A stretch of DNA of 61,254 bases from Spirochaetales bacterium (GTDB lineage Bacteria; Spirochaetota; Spirochaetia; Treponematales; Treponemataceae), in the NCBI GenBank assembly GCA_029098225.1, contig JAQXNX010000006.1, positions 1-61,254 on the forward strand, written 5' to 3'. The stretch's first letter is position 1; every line of letters starts with the position of its first letter. Shown here piece by piece: positions 23,840 to 32,239 of this stretch. Both the position numbers and the translations under genes were made by a program. Below the pieces are notes generated by a model. That model saw nothing but the letters and a program-made list of their open reading frames with translations. It was not told the DNA's origin and ran no database searches.

Positions 23840-24415
23840 GTCTACTATTAACCCTTTTATCTCATTTACCTGTGCAAGAATTTTTAAATTATCCATTTGA
23901 TTGTGTAATGTGAATCTGGTAAGCTCATCTATTTTTTTGTTTATAACTTCTATCTGATATTTTGGATCTGCTTTATGTGGTGGAATAGAGTAAGTTGAAT
24001 AGAAAAATTTTGTTCTGGAAGGAACTGTTATATCGTGGCCCATGCGCTGTTTTCGTTTAGAAGAAACCTGATAATTATTCATCACTATGAATTTTACAAA
24101 ATTTGCAACAGCATGTTTAAAATTCTGAATGTTTTCGCTGGTAATTTGTTCAGACAAGTCGTTTCCTGCTAAATCAACATTGTCTTTTAAATAAATTACC
24201 GCGTCGTCAAACGGCATTTTTAAAATTTCTGGTGGAAGTCCAACGGCTGAAAATTGTGGTTCAGGTTCTTCGGTCTTGTTTAATAAGTCTGCAAATTTAG
24301 TTTTTCTTGTATTTTTTAATTCTTCAGATTTTTCCTTTTTATGAACATTTTCTTTTGATGCATTTTGAATACCTGAGTAATAGAAATTTGTTCCTAAAGG
24401 GTCTATTTCGGGCAT
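23825..24415 (-). CDS. YaaR-like (DUF327) protein
   Basis: The 196-residue protein fits the YaaR/DUF327 family in its C-terminal two thirds: YLKDNVDLAGNDLSEQITSE, FKHAVANFVKFIVMNNYQVS, KQRMGHDITVPSRTKFF and KIDELTRFTLHNQMDNLKIL. The first 60 residues are a charged, probably disordered lead. Function of the family is unknown. ATG overlaps the bactofilin stop by 1 nt (TAATG), so the two are co-translated. This ties YaaR to a cell-shape module. Confidence 0.85.
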   Translation of the reverse strand: MPEIDPLGTNFYYSGIQNASKENVHKKEKSEELKNTRKTKFADLLNKTEEPEPQFSAVGLPPEILKMPFDDAVIYLKDNVDLAGNDLSEQITSENIQNFKHAVANFVKFIVMNNYQVSSKRKQRMGHDITVPSRTKFFYSTYSIPPHKADPKYQIEVINKKIDELTRFTLHNQMDNLKILAQVNEIKGLIVDLMSS

Positions 24416-24825
24416 TAAACTAAAATCCTGTCCTTAATTGCTTTTTTCTGAAGATAGTCATTACTTGTTTTTTCAAAAAGCTCTTCATTCTTTAACGAAA
24501 TGCAGTGGCCGTGAATTACTGCGGAATCTTCAATCTGAACTTTATGAGAAATTACATCGCCTATTACTACAGCTCCGGAAAGTAATTTTACGTTATCTGT
24601 AGCAAAAACATTTCCTAAAATTATTCCGCCGATTATAATTGTTTTTGATTTAACGTTTCCCTGAATTCTTGAATTTTCTCCAACAATTACATTACTGTCG
24701 GTTTCTAAGTTTCCTTTTATATCACCGTCTACGCGGACAAATCCGTTAACTTTTATATCTCCGGAAATGGAAGTTCCTTTTCCTAAAATTGTGTTGATTG
24801 AAATATCATCTATTCGTAAAGCCAT
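24415..24825 (-). CDS. Bactofilin (polymer-forming cytoskeletal protein)
   Basis: The 136-residue protein is a bactofilin: a right-handed beta-helix with repeats around GDIKVNGFVRVDGDIKGNLE, VIVGENSRIQGNVKSKTIII and KLLSGAVVIGDVISHKV, flanked by short disordered tails. Bactofilins self-assemble into filaments on the inner membrane and often recruit M23 endopeptidases to shape cells. Here the M23 gene ends 3 nt upstream, the usual pairing, as in Helicobacter (CcmA/Csd1) and Leptospira. Confidence 0.93.
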   Translation of the reverse strand: MALRIDDISINTILGKGTSISGDIKVNGFVRVDGDIKGNLETDSNVIVGENSRIQGNVKSKTIIIGGIILGNVFATDNVKLLSGAVVIGDVISHKVQIEDSAVIHGHCISLKNEELFEKTSNDYLQKKAIKDRILV

Positions 24826-24828
24826 AAT

Positions 24829-25854
24829 TTATTTTGCCAGATTTAAATTGATGTATTTTGCAGGATCTACTACATCTGAACCAATGTGAACTTCGTAGTG
24901 AAGATGAGGACCTGTTGAAATACCTGTATTACCTATTTTTCCAATTACTTCGCCCTGCGAAACAACCTGTCCTCTTTTTACATTTGCACGAAGAAGATGT
25001 GCATATCTTGTATACATTCCGTGACTATGCTGAATAATTACATAGTTACCAAAACTGTTATCAAATGTTACTGTTACTACTTTTCCGGAAGCTGTTGCAA
25101 CTACATCATCTCCTGAACGATATGTAGAAAAGTCCAGGCCTTTATGAATATACCAGTTACCCTGCAGCGGGTGAACATTAGGACCAAAAGCCATGGAAAT
25201 ATGGTAGTTAGGATTCTGAACAGGACAAATACTAGGAATTTCGGTAAATAAGTTCTGTTGCGTTTTAAGAATTTTTCCAACCTGTTCAATTGGTTTTACC
25301 GCATCTTCCAGATAAGTTGTAAGTTCTTTAATTTCTGCTACTTCTTTAGAAGTTCCCTGAACCATTTCTGAAGAAGTAAAAAGCGAAGCTAAGTCGCTGT
25401 TTGAAGTAGAACGATTTGAATTGTTGGTAACCTGTTCAATTCCAAGTAAAGAAAGACTTTGTGAAAGTGAAGTCTGAAATCTTTTTGCAGCCTGGAATAA
25501 GTTTGCATTTTCATCGCGGAGTTCATCAAGGCTTGCAAGTGTTTCTCTGTTTTGTGTAGTAAGATTTGCAATTTCTCTGTTTGCAGAAATAGAATGGCGG
25601 TTGAAATAGAAGAATGAAGATAAAACGCCTGTTGCAATTAAAAATCCTAATAGAAGTGCAAATACGTTAGTCTGAAAGTTAATAACCTTATTCTGCGAAT
25701 GCGGAACAATCATAATTGTGAGTTTTCTGTCAAAAACTTTAAATATGCGCACAAAAAAACGGCCGATAGAGCTGCAAAAAGCCCTGAAACCATGGCTGAC
25801 ATTTGAGGCAAATTGTTTTTCAGCTTTTTTTAAAGCTTTTTGAGTTTTAGACAT
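24829..25854 (-). CDS. M23 family LytM metallopeptidase, membrane-anchored
   Basis: The 341-residue protein has a cytoplasmic basic lead, one membrane helix (FALLLGFLIATGVLSSFFYF, about residues 66-85), a periplasmic coiled coil (105-145) and a C-terminal LytM domain. Zn ligands are in WYIHKGLDFS and GPHLHYEVHIG, with GKIGNTGIS between, so the enzyme looks active. It should cleave peptidoglycan cross-links. It leads the operon with bactofilin and YaaR from a near-perfect promoter. The bactofilin link argues for spatially controlled wall remodelling, for example helical shape. Confidence 0.93.
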   Translation of the reverse strand: MSKTQKALKKAEKQFASNVSHGFRAFCSSIGRFFVRIFKVFDRKLTIMIVPHSQNKVINFQTNVFALLLGFLIATGVLSSFFYFNRHSISANREIANLTTQNRETLASLDELRDENANLFQAAKRFQTSLSQSLSLLGIEQVTNNSNRSTSNSDLASLFTSSEMVQGTSKEVAEIKELTTYLEDAVKPIEQVGKILKTQQNLFTEIPSICPVQNPNYHISMAFGPNVHPLQGNWYIHKGLDFSTYRSGDDVVATASGKVVTVTFDNSFGNYVIIQHSHGMYTRYAHLLRANVKRGQVVSQGEVIGKIGNTGISTGPHLHYEVHIGSDVVDPAKYINLNLAK

Positions 25855-25913
25855 TCATCCCATCCAATGAAAAATCTGCCAAAAGTGATTTTAGCAGAAA
25901 TTTTCACTTTTCA

Positions 25914-25942
25914 ATTATATCACAGTAGTTTATTATCGTCAA
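25914..25942 (-). promoter_or_regulatory. Strong promoter of the M23-bactofilin-yaaR operon
   Basis: On the minus strand TTGACG (25937-25942), 17-nt spacer, TATAAT (25914-25919) with an extended TGA before the -10. Confidence 0.8.
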
Positions 25943-25971
25943 ATGACTGTCAAAAGATAATCTTTCAAAAA

Positions 25972-27450
25972 TCAGCGTACAAATATAGTCTTTGTATCCC
26001 GGCATAAAAGCTGAACAGCCTGTCTTCCGCTATAACATGCAATAGGAAGTCCTCCAGGCATAAAAATTCGCTGACCTGCAAAATACAAGCCTGAAATTCC
26101 AGGAACAGTCTGTGGATAATCATCCTGATGACCGTGTTTTGTCCAGACACTCATCCAGCTTCCTTTATAAGAGCTGCAGTAACGTTCATAAGTAAGTGGA
26201 GTTGAAACATCTGTTACTTCAAGATGTTCTTTCACTTCCGGAATGAATTGAGAAACAGCATCTACAAATAATCTTGCAAGTTCAGCCTTTTTATCCTTAT
26301 AGGAACCGTCTTCCTTTGCTTTTTTCCAGAAATCATAACTGTCGCCAATTAAAAGACAGGTTATGGAAGTGCAGCCTTCTGGAGAATGATCTTTATAGTT
26401 AGCATAATTATTTATTCGAATTTCATTGAATTTTAAACCTGCATATTCCAGCGGTTTTTCCAGCGGAAGAATGCAGCTGTATGGCAGTTTTGATAAATCT
26501 GCTTTTACACCAAGACAAATAAACATGTTTTGTTCACCTATAAGATTGGTGCGCATTTTTTCTGCCCATTTACAATGAACAGGTTTTTCAAAAAGTGTAT
26601 CTATTGCGTTTCTGGTGTCCTGAGAAACAATTACTGCATCGGCTTCTAAAAATCCGTCTTTTGTAATAATTCCTTTTGTTATTCCGTTTTCTACCACAAT
26701 TTTTTCTACCTTTGAACGATAACAGATTTTTCCGCCGAGTTTTTCGAAAGTTTCTGCCATGTTTTTTACAAGTCTTATTGAACCGCCATGTGGATAACCG
26801 CAATCTCCGCTTGCAAAAGAACCAAGTGTATAAATAAACGAAAGTGCATTATAGCGGTAACCGATTACACTCATAAGAAGGTGTTTTATATTTTCATTTT
26901 TGAATTTTCCAACATAGTCTATATAAGAAGTTTTCATCAGCTTTGGAACAAGCAGAACTGCCGGTAACATTTTCATTAATTTGATAAAATCTGGCTTTAC
27001 AGGGGTTTTACATTTGCAGCCTCGTACATCAAATACAGGAAGGTAAAAATGAGAAAACGCCTTTACGTGGCGATACATTTTTTTTATTATTTTTTTGTCT
27101 TCTGGTGAATAAGCCAGAAGTTCATTTTTCATTTCATCAAGATATCGAAAAAGTTTTAAATTGTTCTTTCCATCTAAAACTGTATACAGAGGATCTCTGT
27201 TTTCTATAGGATTATTTTCCTGCAGTGCACCAACTTCATGCCAGACTTCATTTAATGGAAAATTTTTTCCTGAGCCGGTAAGCCAGTGCATTCCGCCTTC
27301 AAAAAAATATCCTTTTCGACTCCAGCCTGTTGAAAGGCCTCCAAAAGTATTGTGTTGTTCAAAAATAGTAACATCAAATCCAGATTTTGCTGCATAAACT
27401 CCAGCTGCAAGTCCTGATACTCCACTACCAACAATAAAAAGCTTTTTCAT
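25972..27450 (-). CDS. CrtI/phytoene-desaturase-like FAD oxidoreductase
   Basis: The 492-residue flavoprotein starts MKKLFIVGSGVSGLAAGVYAAKSGFDVTIFEQ, a Rossmann GxGxxG motif, followed by GGLSTGWSRKGYFFEGGMHW. The C-terminal dinucleotide-binding signature is GISGLYFAGQRIFMPGGLP. This layout is shared by carotenoid desaturases and isomerases and by related bacterial oxidoreductases that are not carotenoid enzymes. No carotenoid genes are nearby, so the substrate is unknown. Two starts, 27459 and 27450, exist. An extended -10 (TGGTAGAAT, 27458-27466) includes the first ATG and ends 7 nt before the second, so 27450 on a leaderless mRNA is preferred. Confidence 0.87.
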   Translation of the reverse strand: MKKLFIVGSGVSGLAAGVYAAKSGFDVTIFEQHNTFGGLSTGWSRKGYFFEGGMHWLTGSGKNFPLNEVWHEVGALQENNPIENRDPLYTVLDGKNNLKLFRYLDEMKNELLAYSPEDKKIIKKMYRHVKAFSHFYLPVFDVRGCKCKTPVKPDFIKLMKMLPAVLLVPKLMKTSYIDYVGKFKNENIKHLLMSVIGYRYNALSFIYTLGSFASGDCGYPHGGSIRLVKNMAETFEKLGGKICYRSKVEKIVVENGITKGIITKDGFLEADAVIVSQDTRNAIDTLFEKPVHCKWAEKMRTNLIGEQNMFICLGVKADLSKLPYSCILPLEKPLEYAGLKFNEIRINNYANYKDHSPEGCTSITCLLIGDSYDFWKKAKEDGSYKDKKAELARLFVDAVSQFIPEVKEHLEVTDVSTPLTYERYCSSYKGSWMSVWTKHGHQDDYPQTVPGISGLYFAGQRIFMPGGLPIACYSGRQAVQLLCRDTKTIFVR

Positions 27451-27491
27451 ATTTTTCATTCTACCATAAATTTAATCTTTAATACATTTTT

Positions 27492-28397
27492 TTATGAGAA
27501 AATTTCTGTTTTATGAAATTCGCCAAGTTTATGAAGTTTATTCCAGAGTTCGTTCTGATTTTGAAGCAGAGCAGCGGAAGAAAAATTTTTGCTGGCGGAA
27601 GAAGAATTTTTACCGGCGGAAGAGGAATTTTTACCGGCGGAAGAAAAATTCTGATTATCGGGAGATTTATTAGAGGAAGAAGAATTATTTATGAACTCAT
27701 TAAGGTCTATTGAGAATCTGTTCATAGAAAAATGCTGGAATACGTAAACTGAATTCCAGGCTGTAGAAATTGGTGTGGTTTTAGATGCTGCTATTTCTGA
27801 ATTCTTATAGCAGTCAAATAGTTTTTCCTTGTATTTTGTAAAGATTCCTTTACCTTTTAATTCTGCATAACCGACAAGCCAGAGTTCAGGAAGTGAGTTT
27901 TCGTAAAGTTCCATATGTAGTTTAGCGGTGTGTTCAGCCATCCAAATTTGACTTTGTTCAATTAAGTCAGAAATTTCTTTTCCGCCTAATTTAGAAATAG
28001 TATTCAGCTGTGTAGTTTTTGCACTATGAATTGGAGTTTTATTTAATATTATTACATTTTTTCTAAAATCAATATTAAATTCTGGATTTTTCTTGAACCA
28101 TCCCTCTGCTATTTTGCCAGCCTGTCCAACCAGATAGCGGCAATTACAGGATAACTGTTCATTTTTTCCCGGATTGTCTCCAATTACTATTAATTTTATT
28201 TCATCGGATTTTTGAATTTCATTCAGGGCCTGGTTATAAACAATAGGATTTTCAAAATTGTAATCGGGAGTTTTTGCGACTTTTGCAGCTTCCATTTGAA
28301 GTTCTTTTAATTGAGGATATTTATTTTTTATAGAATTTACATATTCATAAAATTCTTCTCTAAAATTGCAAAAATTCTTCCATTGATCATCTGTCAT
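27492..28397 (-). CDS. Uracil-DNA glycosylase superfamily-like protein with Ser-rich repeat tail
   Basis: The 301-residue protein has an N-terminal helical part and a UDG-fold core: LIVIGDNPGKNEQ (motif A region, about 65-77), NVIILNKTPIHSAKTTQL and LPELWLVGYAELKGKG. These resemble the UDG superfamily, but clear catalytic residues cannot be assigned. Residues about 240-275 are four copies of a 7-residue Ser/Lys/Asn repeat. It then ends with a short helix. GAGG lies 7 nt before ATG 28397; the GTG at 28409 overlaps that ribosome site and is rejected. Confidence 0.62.
   Translation of the reverse strand: MTDDQWKNFCNFREEFYEYVNSIKNKYPQLKELQMEAAKVAKTPDYNFENPIVYNQALNEIQKSDEIKLIVIGDNPGKNEQLSCNCRYLVGQAGKIAEGWFKKNPEFNIDFRKNVIILNKTPIHSAKTTQLNTISKLGGKEISDLIEQSQIWMAEHTAKLHMELYENSLPELWLVGYAELKGKGIFTKYKEKLFDCYKNSEIAASKTTPISTAWNSVYVFQHFSMNRFSIDLNEFINNSSSSNKSPDNQNFSSAGKNSSSAGKNSSSASKNFSSAALLQNQNELWNKLHKLGEFHKTEIFS
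27573..27656. repeat. 21-bp in-frame tandem repeat, four units
   Basis: Four 21-bp units start at 27573, 27594, 27615 and 27636, all variants of GGCGGAAGAAGAATTTTTAC plus one base. The two central units differ at a single position. Each adds 7 residues, so copy change keeps the reading frame: a minisatellite inside the UDG-like gene. Confidence 0.85.
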
Positions 28398-28445
28398 TGA
28401 ATACCTCACGAAACTTCCTGACCTGATAAAAAATGTAACCGGTCT

Positions 28446-28474
28446 TTCAACTTAGAGTAAACTTCCGATATACT
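28446..28474 (+). promoter_or_regulatory. Promoter upstream of the long leader at 28481-28625
   Basis: TTCAAC (28446-28451), 17-nt spacer, TATACT (28469-28474). Further TA-rich boxes (GATAAT, TATAAT) follow at 28480-28497 and could be alternatives. Confidence 0.55.
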
Positions 28475-28503
28475 TTATCCGATAATAATATATAATATCG
28501 TAA

Positions 28504-28614
28504 TTACTTGCAAAAGTAAGGCGAGACAATTAATATTGTTTGCGATTCCATATTTTTTTCCGGTTGCAAAGGTAAAAATTCGTGCATACTTGCGCGACAA
28601 CTAGGGTGGAGTTG
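28504..28614 (+). other. Structured leader with repeated motifs
   Basis: The leader of about 145 nt before ATG 28626 contains TTACTT/AAGTAA (28504-28519) and CAACT/AGTTG (28598-28614) hairpins. TTGCAAARGTAA occurs twice (28508, 28564) and ACTTGC...GACAA twice (28506, 28588). The last hairpin lies just before the AGGAGG ribosome site. It matches no riboswitch class that I recognise. Confidence 0.45.
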
Positions 28615-28625
28615 TAGGAGGAAAG

Positions 28626-29456
28626 ATGAAAAGGTCAGTTATTTTAGCGTTGGTATTTTTTATTGGATGTGCATTGTTTGCAGATGAAATTTTGAACTAT
28701 GCGCCAATAAAAGGAAATATTAAGAATTATACCAAAACAGAATATTCAATTGCTTCAAAATTCGGCAATTATTTCCGTACACCAAGCGTAAAATTTTCTC
28801 ATGCCTTTGATGAAAATGGACTTGAAGTTGAATCTACAGAATTGAGTGCAAAAGATGCTGTTCTTAATAAAATTAATTCTGTTTATGATGAAGAAAACAG
28901 ATTAAAGGAACAGATTTGTACAGATGCAGAAGGTGTTATTGTCTGGAAAAGCATAACAACCTATAAAGACGGATTAAAAATTGATGTTTCAGAATATGAT
29001 GCATTGAACAGTTTGAAAGGCAGAACAATTTTTACTTACGAAAACAGACTTTTAATTGACGAATCATCTTATAATGGCGATGGCGTTTTAGTTTGGAAAA
29101 CAACATATAAATATAATGCAGCAGGAAAATGCGAGACAGTTTCTGAATATTTTGCAAACGGTACCTTAAGTGAACAGAGTACTTATACATACACAGAAAA
29201 TGGAAATATTGAAACAGTTTCAACTTACAGTTCATTTGAAAATAATTACAGCCAAAAAGTATTCCGCTATAGTTCAGACGGAGCTTTGAATGAAATTACA
29301 ACTTATGATGCTGATAAGCAGGTTTCAAAAAGACTTTTATTAAAATATGATGCCAGCGGAAACGTAGCAAGAATTTCTGATTATGAAGTTTCTGAAAAGT
29401 TCGGAACAGTAATAAATGATTTAGTATTCATGGCTGAATACGTTTACGAATACTAG
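28626..29456 (+). CDS. Secreted protein with RHS/YD-like repeats
   Basis: The 276-residue protein has a signal peptide (MKRSVILALVFFIGCALFA). Repeats of about 20 residues follow, such as KINSVYDEENRLKEQICTDA, FTYENRLLIDESSYNGDGVL, YKYNAAGKCETVSEYFANGT and LKYDASGNVARISDY. They match the beta-hairpin pattern of YD/RHS-type or MORN-like antigen repeats, exposed in the periplasm or on the surface. AGGAGG precedes ATG. It is monocistronic with a strong terminator at 29481 and a long structured leader. Function is unknown. Confidence 0.7.
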   Translation: MKRSVILALVFFIGCALFADEILNYAPIKGNIKNYTKTEYSIASKFGNYFRTPSVKFSHAFDENGLEVESTELSAKDAVLNKINSVYDEENRLKEQICTDAEGVIVWKSITTYKDGLKIDVSEYDALNSLKGRTIFTYENRLLIDESSYNGDGVLVWKTTYKYNAAGKCETVSEYFANGTLSEQSTYTYTENGNIETVSTYSSFENNYSQKVFRYSSDGALNEITTYDADKQVSKRLLLKYDASGNVARISDYEVSEKFGTVINDLVFMAEYVYEY

Positions 29457-29480
29457 CAGCGAATGCTCTTTTAAAAATCA

Positions 29481-29515
29481 AAACAGGCTTCCATTTACGG
29501 AAGCCTGTTTTTTTT
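29481..29515 (+). terminator. Terminator of the YD-repeat gene
   Basis: AAACAGGCTTCC and GGAAGCCTGTTT form a perfect 12-bp stem around ATTTAC, followed by T residues to 29515. Confidence 0.88.
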
Positions 29516-29518
29516 AAT

Positions 29519-29537
29519 TGTCGGATTAAGTCCGACA
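29519..29537 (-). terminator. Hairpin downstream of fabV
   Basis: TGTCGGA and TCCGACA form a perfect 7-bp stem with a 5-nt loop, 18 nt past the fabV stop on the minus strand. Read on the minus strand it is followed by AATTAAAAAA rather than T residues, so termination may depend on the next hairpin. Confidence 0.5.
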
Positions 29538-29555
29538 GAGACATATTTGGAAATA

Positions 29556-30809
29556 TTAAATCTGATCCATTCTAGGAACATCAGCAGTGTAGTCTACGCC
29601 GGCAACGTCAAAGCCGTTTGTAGCATAGAAGTCGTGCTTGTAGCCGGCGAGGTCACAAACGTCCTTAATGTTGTCGTTGTTTACACTTGCCATGAGCTTA
29701 TCAACTTCTGCCTGAACATCTGGCTGCATTTCAAGGTCATCAACACGGATGCGGTTTTCTTCATCAACAGGAACCTTACCTGCAGAAGCATTTTCACCAG
29801 TGTAAAGGCGTTCTGCAAAAAGACGCTCCATCTGCTCGATACAGCCTTCATGAGTTCCCTTAGCCTTCATAACCTTGAACAAAATAGAAAGGTACAAAGA
29901 AATAATTGGGATAACAGCCGAAGAGCGGGTTACAAGTCCCTTGTTTACAGAAACATAAGCAGCACCACCGAACTCCTTAGCAAGCTTGTCATTCAATTCG
30001 TGAGCAGTAGCTTCAAGGTGCTTTTTAGCCTGACCGATAGTACCGTCGCGGTAAATAGCGTGGCTCAACTCTGGCCCGATATATGAATAAGCAACTGTAC
30101 GACATCCATCAGCAAGAACGCCGGCTGCGCTCAACTGGTCAATCCAAAGCTTCCAGTCTTCGCCGCCCATTACCTTTACAGTATTTGCAATTTCTTCTTC
30201 GTTAGCAGGCTCAGCGGCAGATTCCTTAAGACTGTCTGTCAAAATATCAATTCCAAGACCAGCATATGTTTTACCGATTGGTTTAATAACAGATTTGTAA
30301 AGTACGTGAGCACCAGTCTCGCTGTTAGGGTCAATCTTGTCCGGGTCAGAACGAACTGGAGAAGCAAGTGAGTAAACAATAAGATCAAATTTCTTACCGG
30401 CCTTCTTTGCTTCTTCAATAATCATTTTTCTTGTTTCGTGGCTGAAAGCATCAGCACTGAAAGTTTCTGTGAACAAACCTTCGGCCTTAGCAGCGCGGTC
30501 AAATGCGAGGTTGTTGTACCAGCCAGGAGTTCCACCTTTAGTCTCTGTTCCGGCCTTTTCAAAAGAAACACCGATAGTATCAGCACCGTATTCGAATGCA
30601 GCAGAAATGCGGGAAGCCAGTCCGTAACCTGTAGAACAGCCCAAAACGAGAACAAATTTAGGACCGTTTCCGCCCTCTTTCAAGCTCTTAGTTCCGCGTT
30701 TAGCCTTCTGCGACTTCACGTATGCAATCTGATTTTCAACTTCCTTAGCGCATCCAATCGGGTGAGCGTTAAGACACATGTTCGAACGAACCATTGGTTT
30801 GATAATCAT
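29556..30809 (-). CDS. fabV: Trans-2-enoyl-CoA/ACP reductase (FabV/Ter)
   Basis: The NADH-dependent enzyme reduces the trans-2-enoyl double bond in fatty acid elongation. The 417-residue protein starts with MIIKPMVRSNMCLNAHPIGC, followed by VLVLGCSTGYGLASRIS (NADH site), VYSLASPVR, and the catalytic Y-x8-K of AIYRDGTIGQAKKHL. Treponema denticola Ter is the studied family member. AGGAG precedes ATG. It lies 123 nt downstream of fabF, and the gap is filled by tandem hairpins. Whether it acts on ACP or CoA substrates is not decided by sequence; fabF beside it favours ACP. Confidence 0.96.
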   Translation of the reverse strand: MIIKPMVRSNMCLNAHPIGCAKEVENQIAYVKSQKAKRGTKSLKEGGNGPKFVLVLGCSTGYGLASRISAAFEYGADTIGVSFEKAGTETKGGTPGWYNNLAFDRAAKAEGLFTETFSADAFSHETRKMIIEEAKKAGKKFDLIVYSLASPVRSDPDKIDPNSETGAHVLYKSVIKPIGKTYAGLGIDILTDSLKESAAEPANEEEIANTVKVMGGEDWKLWIDQLSAAGVLADGCRTVAYSYIGPELSHAIYRDGTIGQAKKHLEATAHELNDKLAKEFGGAAYVSVNKGLVTRSSAVIPIISLYLSILFKVMKAKGTHEGCIEQMERLFAERLYTGENASAGKVPVDEENRIRVDDLEMQPDVQAEVDKLMASVNNDNIKDVCDLAGYKHDFYATNGFDVAGVDYTADVPRMDQI

Positions 30810-30836
30810 AATTATTTTCTCCTATATTTGGGCGCA

Positions 30837-30910
30837 ACCCTCACTTCGTTCGGGTCGGGCTTTTCGTGGTTCCGCTATCGCTCCATACCGCAAGCGGTAC
30901 GGCTCCGCCG
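30837..30910. repeat. Tandem hairpin array between fabF and fabV
   Basis: Successive stems are ACCC/GGGT (30837-30855), TACCGC-AA-GCGGTA (30886-30899) and CGGC-TCC-GCCG (30900-30910), enclosed in part by GTGG/CCAC. On the minus strand it contains GAACGAAGTGAGG, shared with variation by the array at 55251. It lies in the transcribed spacer of the fabF-fabV operon. Confidence 0.7.
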
Positions 30911-30932
30911 CCACTGCAATCCCTTGCGCATT

Positions 30933-32189
30933 TTAAATTTTTCTCAAAATAACACAGCCATTATGTCCGCCAAATCCGAGTGAACAGCTGGCAGACGCAT
31001 TTATTTCACAGGCAACACCTTTGTTTGGAGTGTAATCCAAATCACAGCCATGCTCCAGATCTGGCTCATCAAGATTGATTGTCGGCGGAATAAAATTTTC
31101 TTCCATGGCCTTTATACACATAATTGCTTCAATAGCACCTGCTGCACCAACCATATGACCAATTTCACTCTTAGTAGAAGAAATATGAAGCTTCTTTGCA
31201 TCCTCACCGAATACGCTCTTAATCATTGCAGTTTCGGCAGAATCATTTGCAGAAGTAGAAGTTCCGTGTGCATTATAATACTGAACTTCAGAAGGCTTCA
31301 TGCCGGCATCTTCAAAGGCACGTTTCATTGCAAGCACACCGCCGCTTCCATCTTCTCGTGGAGCAGTAATATGGTAAGCATCTGAGCTTGCACCATAGCC
31401 TGCAACTTCGGCATATATTTTTGCGCCGCGAGCCTTAGCGTGTTCATATTCTTCAAGAATAAGAACAGCAGAACCTTCTGCCATAACAAAGCCGCTGCGT
31501 TCTTTATCAAATGGACGGCTTGCTTTTTCCGGTGCATCATTAAATTTATTTGTGAGTGCAGAAAGAGCCTGATAGCAGCCGATATTGAATCCTGTAATAT
31601 TTGCATCAACACCGCCTGCAAAACAAAGATCAAGACGGCCCGAGCGAATCATATCAAGTGATAAGCCTAAAGAATCTGTTCCAGAAGCACAAGCTGTAGA
31701 AAGCGTCCATGAAGGACCATAAATTTGGAAGTGCATTGCAACTCCGGCAGCAGCTTCGTTATTCAAAACAAAAGGAGCTGTAAGCGGAGGAATTCTATTT
31801 ACACCGCTTGCAGGATCAAGATATTTTTTATATGCAGTTTCAAGATCATCAGAAAGACCAATTCCAACTCCGGTAACAATTCCAGCTTTTTCATTTTTAA
31901 GATTTTCTGTATTCAAACCTGCATCGTTAGCAGCTTCTATACTTGATGCAAGCAGGAATTTACTCATGCGGCTCATTTTGCGGGCAAGCTTGCGATCTAC
32001 TCCATAATTATTAATGTCAAAATTTTTAACTTCCCCAGCAATCTGTACCTGGTGCTGAGATGCGTCAAAAAGTGTAATGTTTGTAATTCCACTTTTTCCG
32101 TTTTTTACATTTTCCCAGGCTGTTTTTACATCGTTTCCTACAGAACAAACACAACCTAGTCCGGTAACAACAACTCTTCGTTGTGACAT
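30933..32189 (-). CDS. fabF: Beta-ketoacyl-ACP synthase II
   Basis: FabF condenses malonyl-ACP with acyl-ACP. The 418-residue protein starts MSQRRVVVTGLGCVCSVGND. Its catalytic Cys is in TLSTACASGTDSLG, the first His in YYNAHGTSTSANDSAE, and Lys and the second His in STKSEIGHMVGAAGA, giving the Cys-His-His triad; it ends SLGFGGHNGCVIL. AAGGAG lies 7 nt before ATG. It is first in a two-gene operon with fabV, sharing a divergent intergenic region with a YczE-type gene. No acpP or fabD is adjacent. Confidence 0.96.
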   Translation of the reverse strand: MSQRRVVVTGLGCVCSVGNDVKTAWENVKNGKSGITNITLFDASQHQVQIAGEVKNFDINNYGVDRKLARKMSRMSKFLLASSIEAANDAGLNTENLKNEKAGIVTGVGIGLSDDLETAYKKYLDPASGVNRIPPLTAPFVLNNEAAAGVAMHFQIYGPSWTLSTACASGTDSLGLSLDMIRSGRLDLCFAGGVDANITGFNIGCYQALSALTNKFNDAPEKASRPFDKERSGFVMAEGSAVLILEEYEHAKARGAKIYAEVAGYGASSDAYHITAPREDGSGGVLAMKRAFEDAGMKPSEVQYYNAHGTSTSANDSAETAMIKSVFGEDAKKLHISSTKSEIGHMVGAAGAIEAIMCIKAMEENFIPPTINLDEPDLEHGCDLDYTPNKGVACEINASASCSLGFGGHNGCVILRKI

Positions 32190-32239
32190 TCAAAAATCTC
32201 CTTGCGTACCAATATCAATTCGGTAAATTATGTTGAATG

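Noticed and set aside
27573..27656. CRISPR-like array
   Set aside because: The 21-bp units are contiguous with no spacers and lie in frame in a coding gene, so they are a minisatellite.
28481..28625. Possible cyclic di-GMP (GEMM) riboswitch before the YD-repeat gene
   Set aside because: GCAAAGG-like strings prompted a check, but the conserved GEMM core and the tetraloop-receptor pattern are not present.
29547..30086. Plus-strand ORF opposite fabV
   Set aside because: Fully inside fabV, Val/Cys-rich and without ribosome site; antisense shadow.
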